In this document: piece after piece, positions 51,798-61,324 of the stretch
Numbering within the stretch: the first letter of the stretch is position 1
Layout: each line of letters opens with the position of its first letter
DNA from: an uncultured Akkermansia sp.
Lineage (GTDB): Bacteria; Verrucomicrobiota; Verrucomicrobiia; Verrucomicrobiales; Akkermansiaceae
DNA length: 64,000 nucleotides
Assembly: GCA_949296365.1 (NCBI GenBank)
Contig: CASFPZ010000009.1
Span: 1 to 64,000 of the forward strand
Direction of reading: 5' to 3'
Notes under the pieces: generated by a model
Databases searched by the model: none
What the model was told of the DNA's origin: nothing
Seen by the model: the letters and a program-made list of their open reading frames with translations, nothing else
Program-made: the position numbers and the translations under genes

Positions 51798-53954
51798 TCA
51801 CTTATTATGCGAATCGTCGCGGTGAGGAGCCAATTCCCAATCGACCCATTGTTCTTCTCGATTGACAGAGACAGGAATCACGGGAACAACCATGCCCGGA
51901 TGCGCCCACTGTTGGAGTTCATCGGTACGGATCATACCTTTCAATTGCAGTGCGGGCACCTCGACAAACAGGCCGAAAGGTTGAACTTCGCGAATGACAG
52001 CACGATGTGGCACAGGGGATTCGGAGTCCGCCTGGTTTTCGAGCCACCCCATCAGTTTCATTTGGTGAGCTTCCCGCTCAGCAAGAGCTGAAACGCGTTC
52101 GGTTTCTGAGAGGTATTCGGCAATTTCCTGGAGACGACCCGAGGAATCCGGTTGGACGCAGCGATGCGGCGGAATGAGCGAGGAGAGAGCGCGATGAACG
52201 ACCAAATCGGCATACCGGCGGATAGGACTAGTAAAGTGGCAGTAATCGGACTTTGCCAAGCCATAATGCCCCAGAGGCGCCACATCGTAGCGAGCCCGCA
52301 TCAAGCTTTTGAGGAAGGCGGATTTCAGCATGAATTCTTCTGGCGTACCGCGGAAGGCCGCCAGAAGGCGCTTTTGTTCTTCACGAAGAGTCACATCGTG
52401 AACCACATACCCGCAAGAACGGCAAATTTCACCGAACTCGTCCAGCTTAGCTGGATCGGGATTTTCATGAACCCGGTAAATAGCAGAGATTTGGTGGGTT
52501 TTGAGCGTATGGGCAACAGCTTCGTTAGCTGCGATCATTAGTTCTTCGATCAAATGATGGCTCTCGTCTTCTTTCTCTGAGACCACTCGATCGACACGAC
52601 CCTCGTTATCGAGCACCACTCGCACCTCTGGGACATCCAATTCGAGCGAACCATGGGCCAATCGGCGATTCCTGAGGGTTTGAGTCAGACGCCAGGCTTC
52701 GTGTAACATGCGGGCAAGATCCGTATCGGCCGGAGCATGCAACACATTGGCCGCTTGGGCATACGTCAGCCGACGCGCACTGCGAATGTAAGCATCGGCA
52801 AATCGAGCGCCAATCGGTGAGCCATCGCGCCGAAAACGCATCACGCAAACTTTGGTCAGCCGGATGACGCCAGGCTTGAGACTGCAAATATCATCGCAAA
52901 GGCGCGGCGGCAACATAGGAATGACTCGATCCGGCAAATATGTGGAATTGCCTCGGCGAATCGCTTCTTCGTCGAGAGGCATCCCGGGGCGCACATAAAA
53001 CGACACGTCGGCAATGTGTACAGCCGCTTCCCAAATGCCGTCTTCAAGGAGGGAGACGCCGATGGCATCATCGAAGTCGCGAGCGTCTTCGGGATCGATG
53101 GTAACGACCAGGCGGTTGGTCCAATCCTCGCGACCACGCAACCACTCTGACGCAATGTCTCCCGACAATGCCTCTGCTTCGAGAAGCACGTCGTCGGGGA
53201 AACTACGCGGTAAATTATATTTGCGAATAATGAGTTCCATGTCGACATGAGGATCCTCAGGGAATCCAAGAATCTCGCGGATCGCGCCGCGAGCAGAGGA
53301 TCTCGAGTTAGGCCAAACGAGCGGCTCCACCGAAACGATCATGCCCGGTTCTGGCATGGGAGTCGGCTTTCGATCCAACTCAATGAGTTCCGGAGCTAAG
53401 ATGCCATCGCCGACGACTTGTCCCCAACTACCAGGCGACTCCTTGAATATACCAATCCATTGGGCATCTCGTCGTTCAAGGATGCGTTCAACTCGCACGT
53501 AGAGGTGATCTACATGGTGGGATTCGTGGCGTCGCGTCGCCTTGATCCAACGGCTAGCTGGGGAGGGTTGATCGACAACAACCACGACATGGTCACCATC
53601 CATAGCCGTCTGGAGCCGATGCGGGAGAATCAGAAATTCCGGTTTTTTGCGCCGCCACCAATCCATCTCTTGCAAAACCGGGTTATGGGAATCTGGGATT
53701 AGGAGGCATCTGCCCGAACGGAGTTTTTTGACGTATCCGCTAATTGAGATTTTCTTTTCTTTTCTCAATCGGTACCGGCCTTTGGGGCCACAAGCGATGA
53801 TGCCTTCTTCCTCGAGTTGGTCGATAAGAGCCCGCAATTCAGATCGGCCCTTGCCGTGAATCCCGAGATTTCTAGCCAATTCTGATTTATTCTGGGGCAA
53901 ATAATCAGCGCGATTCATCAATTGGAGCATTTGAGAGCGCAACTCATCATTCAT
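51798..53954 (-). CDS. rnr: Ribonuclease R (RNase II family exoribonuclease)
   Basis: A 718-residue 3'-5' exoribonuclease from the ATG at 53954 (MNDELRSQML). Order: an N-terminal winged-helix region (KSELARNLGIHGKGRSELRAL), cold-shock domains, the RNB catalytic domain with DPEDARDFDDAI carrying the metal-binding aspartates and DRVIPMLPPRLCDDICSL, and a C-terminal S1-like domain (REVQPFGLFVEVPALQLKGM). RNase R degrades structured RNA and takes part in trans-translation quality control; smpB is encoded 9 kb away. The basic C-terminal tail of E. coli RNase R is short here. Confidence 0.94.
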   Translation of the reverse strand: MNDELRSQMLQLMNRADYLPQNKSELARNLGIHGKGRSELRALIDQLEEEGIIACGPKGRYRLRKEKKISISGYVKKLRSGRCLLIPDSHNPVLQEMDWWRRKKPEFLILPHRLQTAMDGDHVVVVVDQPSPASRWIKATRRHESHHVDHLYVRVERILERRDAQWIGIFKESPGSWGQVVGDGILAPELIELDRKPTPMPEPGMIVSVEPLVWPNSRSSARGAIREILGFPEDPHVDMELIIRKYNLPRSFPDDVLLEAEALSGDIASEWLRGREDWTNRLVVTIDPEDARDFDDAIGVSLLEDGIWEAAVHIADVSFYVRPGMPLDEEAIRRGNSTYLPDRVIPMLPPRLCDDICSLKPGVIRLTKVCVMRFRRDGSPIGARFADAYIRSARRLTYAQAANVLHAPADTDLARMLHEAWRLTQTLRNRRLAHGSLELDVPEVRVVLDNEGRVDRVVSEKEDESHHLIEELMIAANEAVAHTLKTHQISAIYRVHENPDPAKLDEFGEICRSCGYVVHDVTLREEQKRLLAAFRGTPEEFMLKSAFLKSLMRARYDVAPLGHYGLAKSDYCHFTSPIRRYADLVVHRALSSLIPPHRCVQPDSSGRLQEIAEYLSETERVSALAEREAHQMKLMGWLENQADSESPVPHRAVIREVQPFGLFVEVPALQLKGMIRTDELQQWAHPGMVVPVIPVSVNREEQWVDWELAPHRDDSHNK

Positions 53955-54023
53955 ACAATGTTGATACCACAACTTGCGAATGATCTCAGCTCCTTTTTAC
54001 GCAAGTAGGCACGCCGCTGGCAA

Positions 54024-54464
54024 TTAATCTTCGTCGCTACTAGTAGTTACTTCTGGGACATATGTTCCCCACGTTCCTCTTTGGATTTGTTTCATCAACA
54101 ACGAGACATTGCGAGACCAACTTTTGCTAGCGTCTGGGGCATACCTGCGGCTGATTTCGGGAACGCTACCCAGTCCTTTATCTTGATAGACTTTCAGGAT
54201 GTAGCCCAAGGAATCAATACTGTCTTTATGATCCTTAAAATATTTGAGGCCACGTTTTCCCATGATGCCTGCAACATTCTTTTTCTTTTGGAAGGCTTTG
54301 GATTTTCCATGATTGGTTTCCCATCGGATAATGGCTTCCATCAAAATGGGATTAACATCGTATTTGTCAGCAGTTTCGTGGATTTCTGGTCGAATTCCGA
54401 CGATTGCGTCGGCCATCCCTAAGGGCATGAACAGCATGAATAAGACGATTAATCTAATCAGCAT
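54024..54464 (-). CDS. Small secreted glucosaminidase/lysozyme-like protein
   Basis: A 146-residue exported protein from the ATG at 54464 (signal peptide MLIRLIVLFMLFMPLGMADA). The mature part resembles the helical core of endo-beta-N-acetylglucosaminidase/lysozyme-like domains: YDVNPILMEAIIRWETNHGKSKAF with a candidate catalytic glutamate, KNVAGIMGKRGLKYF, DSIDSLGYILKVYQDKGLGS and ISRRYAPD. Such enzymes cut the peptidoglycan sugar chain. The match is by pattern only, and the protein is short, so activity is not certain. Confidence 0.7.
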   Translation of the reverse strand: MLIRLIVLFMLFMPLGMADAIVGIRPEIHETADKYDVNPILMEAIIRWETNHGKSKAFQKKKNVAGIMGKRGLKYFKDHKDSIDSLGYILKVYQDKGLGSVPEISRRYAPDASKSWSRNVSLLMKQIQRGTWGTYVPEVTTSSDED

Positions 54465-54557
54465 GGCGGGCCGTGTAAGGGATACCTGCAACAATAGCAA
54501 GTGTTTTCTTTGTATGTCAATGATAGGAAATACGACATATAGACGTATAGGGGACGT

Positions 54558-56189
54558 ATGAATCCATTGATTATTGGCATGATGCCGCTCATCGTGGTCT
54601 GTACCAGCTTGGCATTAGACGCCCCATTTCCGTCACCCTACCCGGCGCCAGAACCCGGGCAACGGTTAACTCCGCCCGTTTCGCCAATCCCTTCTATCAA
54701 CGGCGCTAAGGTCTACGGCGCAAGCGTAGGAAAAGAGCTCTTGTTTCAGGTGGCCATCTCAGGGAAACGGCCCATGGAAATCACAGCCACAGGGCTCCCG
54801 AAAGGGCTGAGTATGAGCCCAGAAGGTTTGATATCAGGGAAAATCGACCAAGCAGGAGATTACCCCATTCAAATCACCGCGAAAAATGCCCATGGCGTTG
54901 GCAGCGGAACGATCACCATCCGCATCGGGAAAGGGATCAGTCTGACACCGCCCATGGCCTGGAACAGTTGGTATTCGTACAGCGAAGCTGTCAGCCAGGA
55001 AGCCATCGAAAAAACAGCCCAGCTGATGCGGGATCGCGGACTGTTGAATCACGGCTGGAGTTTTGTCAACATCGACGATTGCTGGCAAGGGAAACGAGGA
55101 GGGGACTTGTTTGCTATTCAACCTAACAGCAAATTCCCCGACATGAAAGCCATGTGCGACCGCTTGCACGCCATGGGACTAAAAGTCGGCATTTATTCAT
55201 CGCCGTGGATGGGAACGTATGCCGGGTTCATCGGTGGCAGTGCCCCCAATCCCGAAGCCGATTTTTCGGGGTTAGCCATACCTGAGGACCAGCAATTGCA
55301 GGAAGGGCAAATTTTCGGGAGGTATCCAGGGCTCCACCACCGTCGAGTCGACCGAACCGGGACAGTTTGGTACTTCGACCGCGATGCCAAGCAATGGGCC
55401 CAATGGGGGTTTGACTACGTCAAGGTCGACTGGAATCCCAACGATGTACCCACGACGCAAAAAATCAAAAATGCTCTAGATGCATCAGGGCGAGACATCA
55501 TCCTGAGTTTATCGAACGCGACTCCGTTTGATCGCATCAAACCGCTTAGTCAACTAGCCAACTTGTGGCGGACGACAGGAGACATCCAGGACACATGGCA
55601 AAGCATTTCGCGCATTGGATTTTCTCAAGACAAATGGCAACCTTACACAAAGCCAGGCCACTGGAACGATCCGGACATGTTACAGATTGGCCGCATTGGC
55701 ACGCCTAACAACGCCAATTCCCAATTTCGCCCAACCCGGTTGACTCGCGACGAGGAATACCTGCAAGTTTCCCTGTGGTCTTTGCTTTCAGCCCCCTTGA
55801 TTATTTCCAGCGATCTGGAACACATCGACGATTTCACGATGGGCCTGTTAACCAACGACGAAGTCATTGCCGTCAACCAAGATCCTGCCGCTAACCCAGC
55901 CGCCAAAGTTTGGGACAAAGATGGTTTTCAAGTATGGACCAAAACGTTGTCCGATGGTGCGCTCGCGGCAGGATTTTTCAACACAGGAGACCAGAAAGGA
56001 GTCTGTTCCGTCTCATTGTCTGATTTAGGACTCAACGGGACTTACCAAGTTCGAGACTTATGGAAACGACAGGACGCAGGGACAGCAGCAGGCACCATTG
56101 CCGTGGAACTTAACCCACACGGTGCGACCATGTTGAAATTCCAAGAAACCGGAGAGTCACCCCAAACCCCATCAACGCCCCGACAATAG
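54558..56189 (+). CDS. Secreted GH27 alpha-galactosidase with N-terminal Ig-like domain
   Basis: A 543-residue exported enzyme. A hydrophobic signal is followed by a putative-Ig-type domain (about 45-125, ATGLPKGLSMSPEGLISG) and the GH27 barrel from TPPMAWNSWYSYS. The nucleophile is D291 in YVKVDWNP and the acid/base D342 in LWRTTGDIQDTW; NIDDCWQ and PGHWNDPDML are further signature segments. GH27 retaining enzymes remove terminal alpha-galactose or alpha-N-acetylgalactosamine, both found on mucins and blood-group glycans. It is divergent from the small glucosaminidase-like gene. Confidence 0.93.
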   Translation: MNPLIIGMMPLIVVCTSLALDAPFPSPYPAPEPGQRLTPPVSPIPSINGAKVYGASVGKELLFQVAISGKRPMEITATGLPKGLSMSPEGLISGKIDQAGDYPIQITAKNAHGVGSGTITIRIGKGISLTPPMAWNSWYSYSEAVSQEAIEKTAQLMRDRGLLNHGWSFVNIDDCWQGKRGGDLFAIQPNSKFPDMKAMCDRLHAMGLKVGIYSSPWMGTYAGFIGGSAPNPEADFSGLAIPEDQQLQEGQIFGRYPGLHHRRVDRTGTVWYFDRDAKQWAQWGFDYVKVDWNPNDVPTTQKIKNALDASGRDIILSLSNATPFDRIKPLSQLANLWRTTGDIQDTWQSISRIGFSQDKWQPYTKPGHWNDPDMLQIGRIGTPNNANSQFRPTRLTRDEEYLQVSLWSLLSAPLIISSDLEHIDDFTMGLLTNDEVIAVNQDPAANPAAKVWDKDGFQVWTKTLSDGALAAGFFNTGDQKGVCSVSLSDLGLNGTYQVRDLWKRQDAGTAAGTIAVELNPHGATMLKFQETGESPQTPSTPRQ

Positions 56190-56239
56190 CAAAACCATAC
56201 ACCAATGGGAAAGGCTTCAACAACTATCTAGCAGCTGAA

Positions 56240-56440
56240 TTGTATCCCATTTTGCCCAAGTGCCCCGGAAGCGTTAACTGGTTCTATTCGTTACCTAAGA
56301 ACAACCGACTTTGCCACTCAGTTGAAAAAATCTATACCAATGACGTCAATGCCGTGAAGTATGGCAACATCTTTTCGTTGAATGTTGTTCTCGATTATCA
56401 AGGCAATCTTCGTGCGATCGACGTCACGACATTGAAGTAA
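56240..56440 (+). CDS. Doubtful small open reading frame after the GH27 gene
   Basis: A 66-residue frame with only a TTG start; the open frame actually extends back into the 3' end of the GH27 gene in another phase. It reads like coding sequence (NWFYSLPKNNRLCHSVEK..., ending LDYQGNLRAIDVTTLK) but I recognise no family. It may be the remains of a gene that lost its start. Confidence 0.25.
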   Translation: MYPILPKCPGSVNWFYSLPKNNRLCHSVEKIYTNDVNAVKYGNIFSLNVVLDYQGNLRAIDVTTLK

Positions 56441-56626
56441 GTTAACTCAATAATCAGGACTCAAAGGCATTAGCTCGACGCACTTAACAGGTAAGTCATT
56501 CACCGAAAGCCAATCAATGAGTTTGCCTTCTCGAAGTCTTATTGAAGGCAAGCTCATTTGATTCTATTTCGTGCAATTTGATTTTTCTTTTCCAAACAGC
56601 CGAAATAAGGCACAACAGGAAGCGTT

Positions 56627-58003
56627 ATGTGGAAAGGCCGTTTTTCCCAACCTACAGCAGACTTACTCCTGCGCTACGGAGAATCTATTTCGTACGACTG
56701 GAGATTGTATCGGCACGACATCGCCGGCTCGATTGCGCACGCCCGGGCGCAGGTAAAGGCAGGTTTATTGACGGAAGCCGAATTTGACGCGATTGAATCT
56801 GGGCTAAAAGGTATTCTTGCCGACATCGAGGCCGGGGAATTCCCCTGGAGCCAGGAACTCGAAGACGTTCACATGAACATCGAGAGCGAATTGACTCGCC
56901 GCATCGGAGCGCCGGGCGCCAAACTCCACACCGCTCGGTCTCGAAACGACCAGGTCGCTACCGACACCAGGCTCTATTGCCGAGACGCCATCACTCAAAT
57001 CGTTTCCAAAATCCGCGGCATGCAGAAAGCATTGTTGCGCAAGGCGAGCCAATACGCCAACGACATGATACCAGGGTACACGCACTTGCAGCGAGCCCAG
57101 CCCGTCACCCTGGGTCACCATTTGCTAGCCTACATGGAAATGTTCGATCGCGATATCAGCCGCCTCCGACAATGCCGCGACCGATTGAATATTTCTCCCT
57201 TGGGGTCTGGAGCCATTGCCGGGTCGACGATTTGTCTCGATCGCAAACAAATTGCAGATGAGCTAGGATTCCGCGACATTTCTCAGAACTCGATGGATGC
57301 CATTGCCGACCGTGACTACATCATGGAGATGTTATTCGACCTGGCGCTTGTTGGCACGCATTTGTCGCGGCTCAGTGAAGACATGATTTTGTGGTGTACC
57401 TCGGAATTTGGATTTGCCACGCTCGACGACGCGCACACGACAGGTTCGTCGCTCATGCCTCAGAAGAAAAACCCTGATATCTGCGAATTAACCCGAGGTA
57501 AAACAGGACGTCTCTACGGCAATTTGACTGCTGTTATGGTAGCCGTCAAGGGTTTACCCATGACTTACAACCGCGATCTACAAGAGGACAAAGAACCACT
57601 GTTCGATTCGATTGATACGATCGAGTTAGCCCTCGACATCAACGCGGAAATGCTCGACGGGCTTGTTCTCAATCGAGAACGGGCGATGGAAGCAGTGGCT
57701 GATCCGTTGTTATTGGCAACCGATCTAGCTGATTATCTGGTGCGCCAAGGTATTCCTTTCCGCCAAGCCCATGAATGCGTCGGTAAAGCAGTAGCCTTAA
57801 GTGTAGCCACCTCGACACCGCTCAACCAATTGACAGATGAGCAATTTGCAAGCATTTCCCCCGCATTTGGACCAGACGCACGGGAAGTATTCCATCTCGA
57901 TCGAGCCTTTGCCATGAGGACAAATCCAGGTGCGCCCAACCCCGACAACACGGCTCGCCGTCTTGCCTATTGGTCGCAAATCCTTGAGCATGCCGAGGAT
58001 TAA
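56627..58003 (+). CDS. argH: Argininosuccinate lyase
   Basis: A 458-residue enzyme of the fumarase/aspartase superfamily that splits argininosuccinate into arginine and fumarate, the last step of arginine synthesis. The signature GSSLMPQKKNPDICEL holds the catalytic serine loop; other family segments are HTARSRNDQVATDTRLY and YTHLQRAQPVTLGHH with the catalytic histidine. An AGGAAG lies just before the ATG. Length is normal. No other arg gene is adjacent. Confidence 0.97.
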   Translation: MWKGRFSQPTADLLLRYGESISYDWRLYRHDIAGSIAHARAQVKAGLLTEAEFDAIESGLKGILADIEAGEFPWSQELEDVHMNIESELTRRIGAPGAKLHTARSRNDQVATDTRLYCRDAITQIVSKIRGMQKALLRKASQYANDMIPGYTHLQRAQPVTLGHHLLAYMEMFDRDISRLRQCRDRLNISPLGSGAIAGSTICLDRKQIADELGFRDISQNSMDAIADRDYIMEMLFDLALVGTHLSRLSEDMILWCTSEFGFATLDDAHTTGSSLMPQKKNPDICELTRGKTGRLYGNLTAVMVAVKGLPMTYNRDLQEDKEPLFDSIDTIELALDINAEMLDGLVLNRERAMEAVADPLLLATDLADYLVRQGIPFRQAHECVGKAVALSVATSTPLNQLTDEQFASISPAFGPDAREVFHLDRAFAMRTNPGAPNPDNTARRLAYWSQILEHAED

Positions 58004-58025
58004 CGTAAATGTTGTTTTGTGTAAT

Positions 58026-58053
58026 GCCCTGGTGTGGGTGGCCCGACCAGGGC
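58026..58053 (+). terminator. Terminator hairpin after argH
   Basis: GCCCTGGT (58026-58033) pairs with ACCAGGGC (58046-58053), followed by GTTGTTGGTT. The T-tract is interrupted, but it stands 22 bases after the argH stop codon. Confidence 0.65.
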
Positions 58054-58107
58054 GTTGTTGGTTCCTACTTCAAAGGAAGCTTAAGCATACTTGATCAATT
58101 ATAAACG

Positions 58108-58140
58108 ATCATCTGCCATGCTTCAGGCGCGGCAGATGAT
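58108..58140 (-). terminator. Inverted repeat downstream of the NahK-type gene
   Basis: ATCATCTGCC (58108-58117) and GGCAGATGAT (58131-58140) form a perfect 10-pair stem. On the minus strand it follows the kinase gene. A second, smaller hairpin, TCCAGAA/TTCTGGA, lies at 58157-58177. T-tracts are weak, so either may be the terminator. Confidence 0.55.
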
Positions 58141-58185
58141 TAACAAAAAGGTATTGTCCAGAAGCATTTGTTCTGGATATGCATT

Positions 58186-59319
58186 TTAGGAAATGGCTGT
58201 GCGCTTGCGGACGAATTTTTCCATATCATTCAATTCAGCTTCCAGGCAAGAGACGAGTTGAAGCTGGGTACGTGCGCGGATCAAATTGTGATTAGGCTTG
58301 GAGGTTTTGAAATAGACATCACCCTCCAAATAGTCAGTTAAGAAACGGATGCCGACTTCCAGGGTGATCAATTTACCCGAAAAAGCAAGATAATCAATTT
58401 CCGCACGGGTAAGGAACGATCTGGCAGCATCTAAATAGCCATCGATAATCGATTGAAACATCGAGATCCTAAACCGAATTTTCGACAAATCTTCTTCGTC
58501 TTCAGCAGTTGACGTCGTAACCGTCCTGATGATATCACCCACGTCGTAGAGAGCCAACCCCGGCATAACCGTGTCAAGATCAATCACGCAAACAGCCTCG
58601 TCGGTATCGGCATCGAGCATGACATTGTTGATTTTGGTATCGTTGTGCGTAATGCGCACAGGCAAAATACCTTGGCGCTGCAAATCTAACAGAACGTCGA
58701 CACAGTCCTCTCGCTGCTGAATCAAAGCCACTTCGTGACGGCACGAATCCAGCCGTCCGCAGGGGTCGGCCAGCACAACCTCCATCAAGCGATCATACCG
58801 TTTGCGCGTATTGTGAAAATCCGGAATGGTTTCAACCAAGTCGCTGGGGACCATGTCACTGACGAGTTCTTGGAACGATCCAAAGGCATAACCAGCCTGA
58901 TAAGCCTGACGCGTATTTTCGACAATGTCGTAAGTATGGGTTCCCTCAATGTAGTTGTAGCATCGCCAGAGTCCGCCATCTGGGAGCGTGATATAGTTTC
59001 TACCGCCACGAGCGGGATACAAGTTGAGAGTTTGTCCGGGGGCGCCCTTGCGACGGCGCAGGACCTTCCAGTTGATGTGGCGGGTCACTTTTTCGACGTT
59101 GCGCATGACAGCATACGGATCTTTGAACACCTTGTTGTTAATGCGCTGCAACACATAACGTTCTTCAGTGCCGTCGAACTTGCGATACGTTACACAATAA
59201 GTACGATTAATATGGCCGCTGGAAATTTCTCGGCCACCGACAAATTCTCCTTCGATAGCGAACAAATCGCCAATTTCAGCGATATTGTCTGGATTACAAG
59301 CAGAGTCGTCCGGTGTCAT
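58186..59319 (-). CDS. N-acetylhexosamine 1-kinase (NahK-like, APH-fold phosphotransferase)
   Basis: A 377-residue aminoglycoside-phosphotransferase-fold kinase. The segments RITHNDTKINNVMLDAD (catalytic HND...N) and VCVIDLDTVMPGLALYDVGD (metal-binding aspartate) match NahK of the bifidobacterial lacto-N-biose/galacto-N-biose pathway, which makes GlcNAc-1-P and GalNAc-1-P from free sugars. GREISSGHINRTYCV is the glycine-rich nucleotide loop. In a mucin degrader this would feed released GalNAc/GlcNAc into metabolism. It lies 21 bases behind obgE on the same strand. Another sugar kinase of the same fold is the alternative. Confidence 0.82.
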   Translation of the reverse strand: MTPDDSACNPDNIAEIGDLFAIEGEFVGGREISSGHINRTYCVTYRKFDGTEERYVLQRINNKVFKDPYAVMRNVEKVTRHINWKVLRRRKGAPGQTLNLYPARGGRNYITLPDGGLWRCYNYIEGTHTYDIVENTRQAYQAGYAFGSFQELVSDMVPSDLVETIPDFHNTRKRYDRLMEVVLADPCGRLDSCRHEVALIQQREDCVDVLLDLQRQGILPVRITHNDTKINNVMLDADTDEAVCVIDLDTVMPGLALYDVGDIIRTVTTSTAEDEEDLSKIRFRISMFQSIIDGYLDAARSFLTRAEIDYLAFSGKLITLEVGIRFLTDYLEGDVYFKTSKPNHNLIRARTQLQLVSCLEAELNDMEKFVRKRTAIS

Positions 59320-59340
59320 AAGTATCTCGTGGGTTCATGT

Positions 59341-60396
59341 TCAATCTCGGCGGAATCCGGCAAGGGTCAGACGGTGTAGGACCTCGCGAAGTTCATCGAG
59401 GCCATAGCCATCCTGCGCAGAAATAGGAATAATTTCTTTTTTAGGAAACCGGGTTTTGAATCGTTTTAGGTTCTCATTAGCTTCGTCGAGGTCCATTTTA
59501 TTTGCGACGACGATCCAGGGCATATCGGCCAATTCTTCGCTATAAAGGCTGATTTCAGTACGAAGTTGTTCGAGATCAGCGATAGGATCTCGGCCTTCGC
59601 TGCCCGCCATATCCAATACGAACAAAAGCGTTTTGCACCGCATGATGTGTTTGAGGAATTCGTGTCCTAGCCCGCGATTGCGGTGGGCACCCTCGATCAA
59701 GCCTGGGATGTCGGCCACAATGCAACGCGTCACGTCATCAAACTCGACGACGCCTACAATAGGTTGCAAGGTTGTGAACGGATAGTGAGCTACTTTAGGT
59801 TTGGCTGCTGAAATTTGCCCTAAAAGAGTACTCTTGCCCGCATTGGGGAATCCGACCAGGCCTATATCGGCAATGCACCTCAACTCGAAAAAGAACACCC
59901 CCTCTTCCCCCTCCTCACCCTCTTCAGCTTCCTTGGGAGCCTGGTTGACAGGAGATCGAAAATGCCAGTTACCGCGTCCGCCTTTACCACCCTTGCAGAG
60001 GACAAACTGTGACCCGAGTTCAGTAAGGTCGGCAATGAACACTTTTTCAAGCGTTTCGCCGGAACGCTCAATCTCGGTTGCTTCAGCCATCGACGAAGCA
60101 TTAACGCGGTAAACTATGGTGCCAGGAGGGATTTTACCGATCACGGATTTGCCGTTTTTCCCATGTTTTTTAAACGATCGTCCTGGGGCGCCCGGGCTAG
60201 CCAAAAGTTTTGGATCATAAAAGTAGCGGCGTAGATCGTTGGAGTGGGGGTCGACTTCCAGAATCACACTACCTCCGTCTCCCCCGTCGCCGCCGTCCGG
60301 ACCACCTTTCGGGTTAAACTTGCCCCGGTAAAAGCTGGCGGATCCATCGCCCCCTTTTCCTGATCTTGCGAAGATACGAATGTGGTCAACAAACAT
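59341..60396 (-). CDS. obgE: GTPase Obg/CgtA
   Basis: A 351-residue GTPase from the ATG at 60396 (MFVDHIRIFARSGKGG). The glycine-rich Obg fold is plain (GGPDGGDGGDGGSV, SPGAPGRSFKKHGKNG), and the G domain has GFPNAGKSTLL (G1), the switch segment HYPFTTLQP, DIPGLIEGAHRNRGLG (G3) and NKMDL (G4). It ends shortly after the G domain, so the variable C-terminal OCT domain is absent, as in many short Obg proteins. Obg acts in 50S assembly and stress signalling. Confidence 0.96.
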   Translation of the reverse strand: MFVDHIRIFARSGKGGDGSASFYRGKFNPKGGPDGGDGGDGGSVILEVDPHSNDLRRYFYDPKLLASPGAPGRSFKKHGKNGKSVIGKIPPGTIVYRVNASSMAEATEIERSGETLEKVFIADLTELGSQFVLCKGGKGGRGNWHFRSPVNQAPKEAEEGEEGEEGVFFFELRCIADIGLVGFPNAGKSTLLGQISAAKPKVAHYPFTTLQPIVGVVEFDDVTRCIVADIPGLIEGAHRNRGLGHEFLKHIMRCKTLLFVLDMAGSEGRDPIADLEQLRTEISLYSEELADMPWIVVANKMDLDEANENLKRFKTRFPKKEIIPISAQDGYGLDELREVLHRLTLAGFRRD

Positions 60397-60548
60397 GAAT
60401 TTGATTATAATGACATGGATTCTCTTGGCAAGTTTAGTTCTCCGCACTGTCCTCTAAAACCCTGAACAGTTGACTGAGTCAAACAGACTTACTCAACGCA
60501 GACAGGGACAGGCAGTCCCTGCCGTTGACAAGCCAGCATTCTCTCGGC

Positions 60549-61244
60549 ATGGTAACAGCCGTCATAATTCGAGCCGCTCTTTTTGATTTGGACGGTACGA
60601 TGGGCGATACGTTAGCTATGTGTATCGAAGCCTTCCGGCGCACCATTTTCCACTTCGATGGACGTACGTTAAAAGACGAAGACATATCGTGTTTCTTTGG
60701 TCCATCGGACCGCGGGGTTATCAATCGGCTTTTGCCTGATGACGAGACTTTGCGTACACGAGCATACGATATGTTTCTCGAGTATTATCGAGAATTGCAC
60801 CCCGTCATGGCGCCCTCCCCCTTCCCCGGCATCCGCGACCTGCTGGATATGCTTCGCCAGCGCGGCATCCGCCTCGGAGTCGTCACAGGCAAAGACCCCG
60901 AAACTGCCGCTATCACCCTCCAGCAATTTGGTCTGACTCCGTATTTTGGCGAATACGTTGAAACCGGTTCTCCAGATGGAGTCGTCAAAGACCAAAAAAT
61001 GGCACGTCTTCTCAAGTTATTCGGAATAGCCCCCTGCGAGGCCGTATACGTAGGTGATGTTGCCGCCGATGTTCGTTCGTCTCGACTTGCCGGAGTTATT
61101 CCTCTTTCTGCCGCCTGGGCATCAACAGCTGACTCCATCGCCTTACAACAAGCCCACCCAGAACGCATTTTCGCCACAGTTGCTGAATTGCACGCCTATT
61201 TGAATGAAATGACAAAAGCCAACTCATGTTTTTTGTCACGTTGA
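60549..61244 (+). CDS. HAD-family hydrolase (phosphoglycolate phosphatase-like)
   Basis: A 231-residue haloacid-dehalogenase hydrolase from the ATG at 60549. Motif I ALFDLDGTMGDT carries the nucleophile and acid aspartates; a helical cap (about 20-85) follows; motif II is GVVTGKD, and motifs III/IV are the lysine near GVVKDQK and VYVGDVAADVRSS. The C1-cap type suggests Gph/PGMB-like phosphatases acting on small phosphate esters such as 2-phosphoglycolate. Specificity is not fixed by the sequence. It is divergent from obgE. Confidence 0.85.
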   Translation: MVTAVIIRAALFDLDGTMGDTLAMCIEAFRRTIFHFDGRTLKDEDISCFFGPSDRGVINRLLPDDETLRTRAYDMFLEYYRELHPVMAPSPFPGIRDLLDMLRQRGIRLGVVTGKDPETAAITLQQFGLTPYFGEYVETGSPDGVVKDQKMARLLKLFGIAPCEAVYVGDVAADVRSSRLAGVIPLSAAWASTADSIALQQAHPERIFATVAELHAYLNEMTKANSCFLSR

Positions 61245-61253
61245 TGCCATGAG

Positions 61254-61291
61254 AAAAAAATGCCGACGCCCTATGATTCTAGCGTCGGCAT
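61254..61291 (-). terminator. Terminator between the HAD and DAHP synthase genes
   Basis: ATGCCGACGC (61260-61269) pairs with GCGTCGGCAT (61282-61291). Read on the minus strand it is followed by seven T (61254-61260 are A), so it ends the DAHP synthase transcript. Confidence 0.9.
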
Positions 61292-61324
61292 AGATGATCA
61301 AACGTCAGTAAAGTTGCGTATTGA

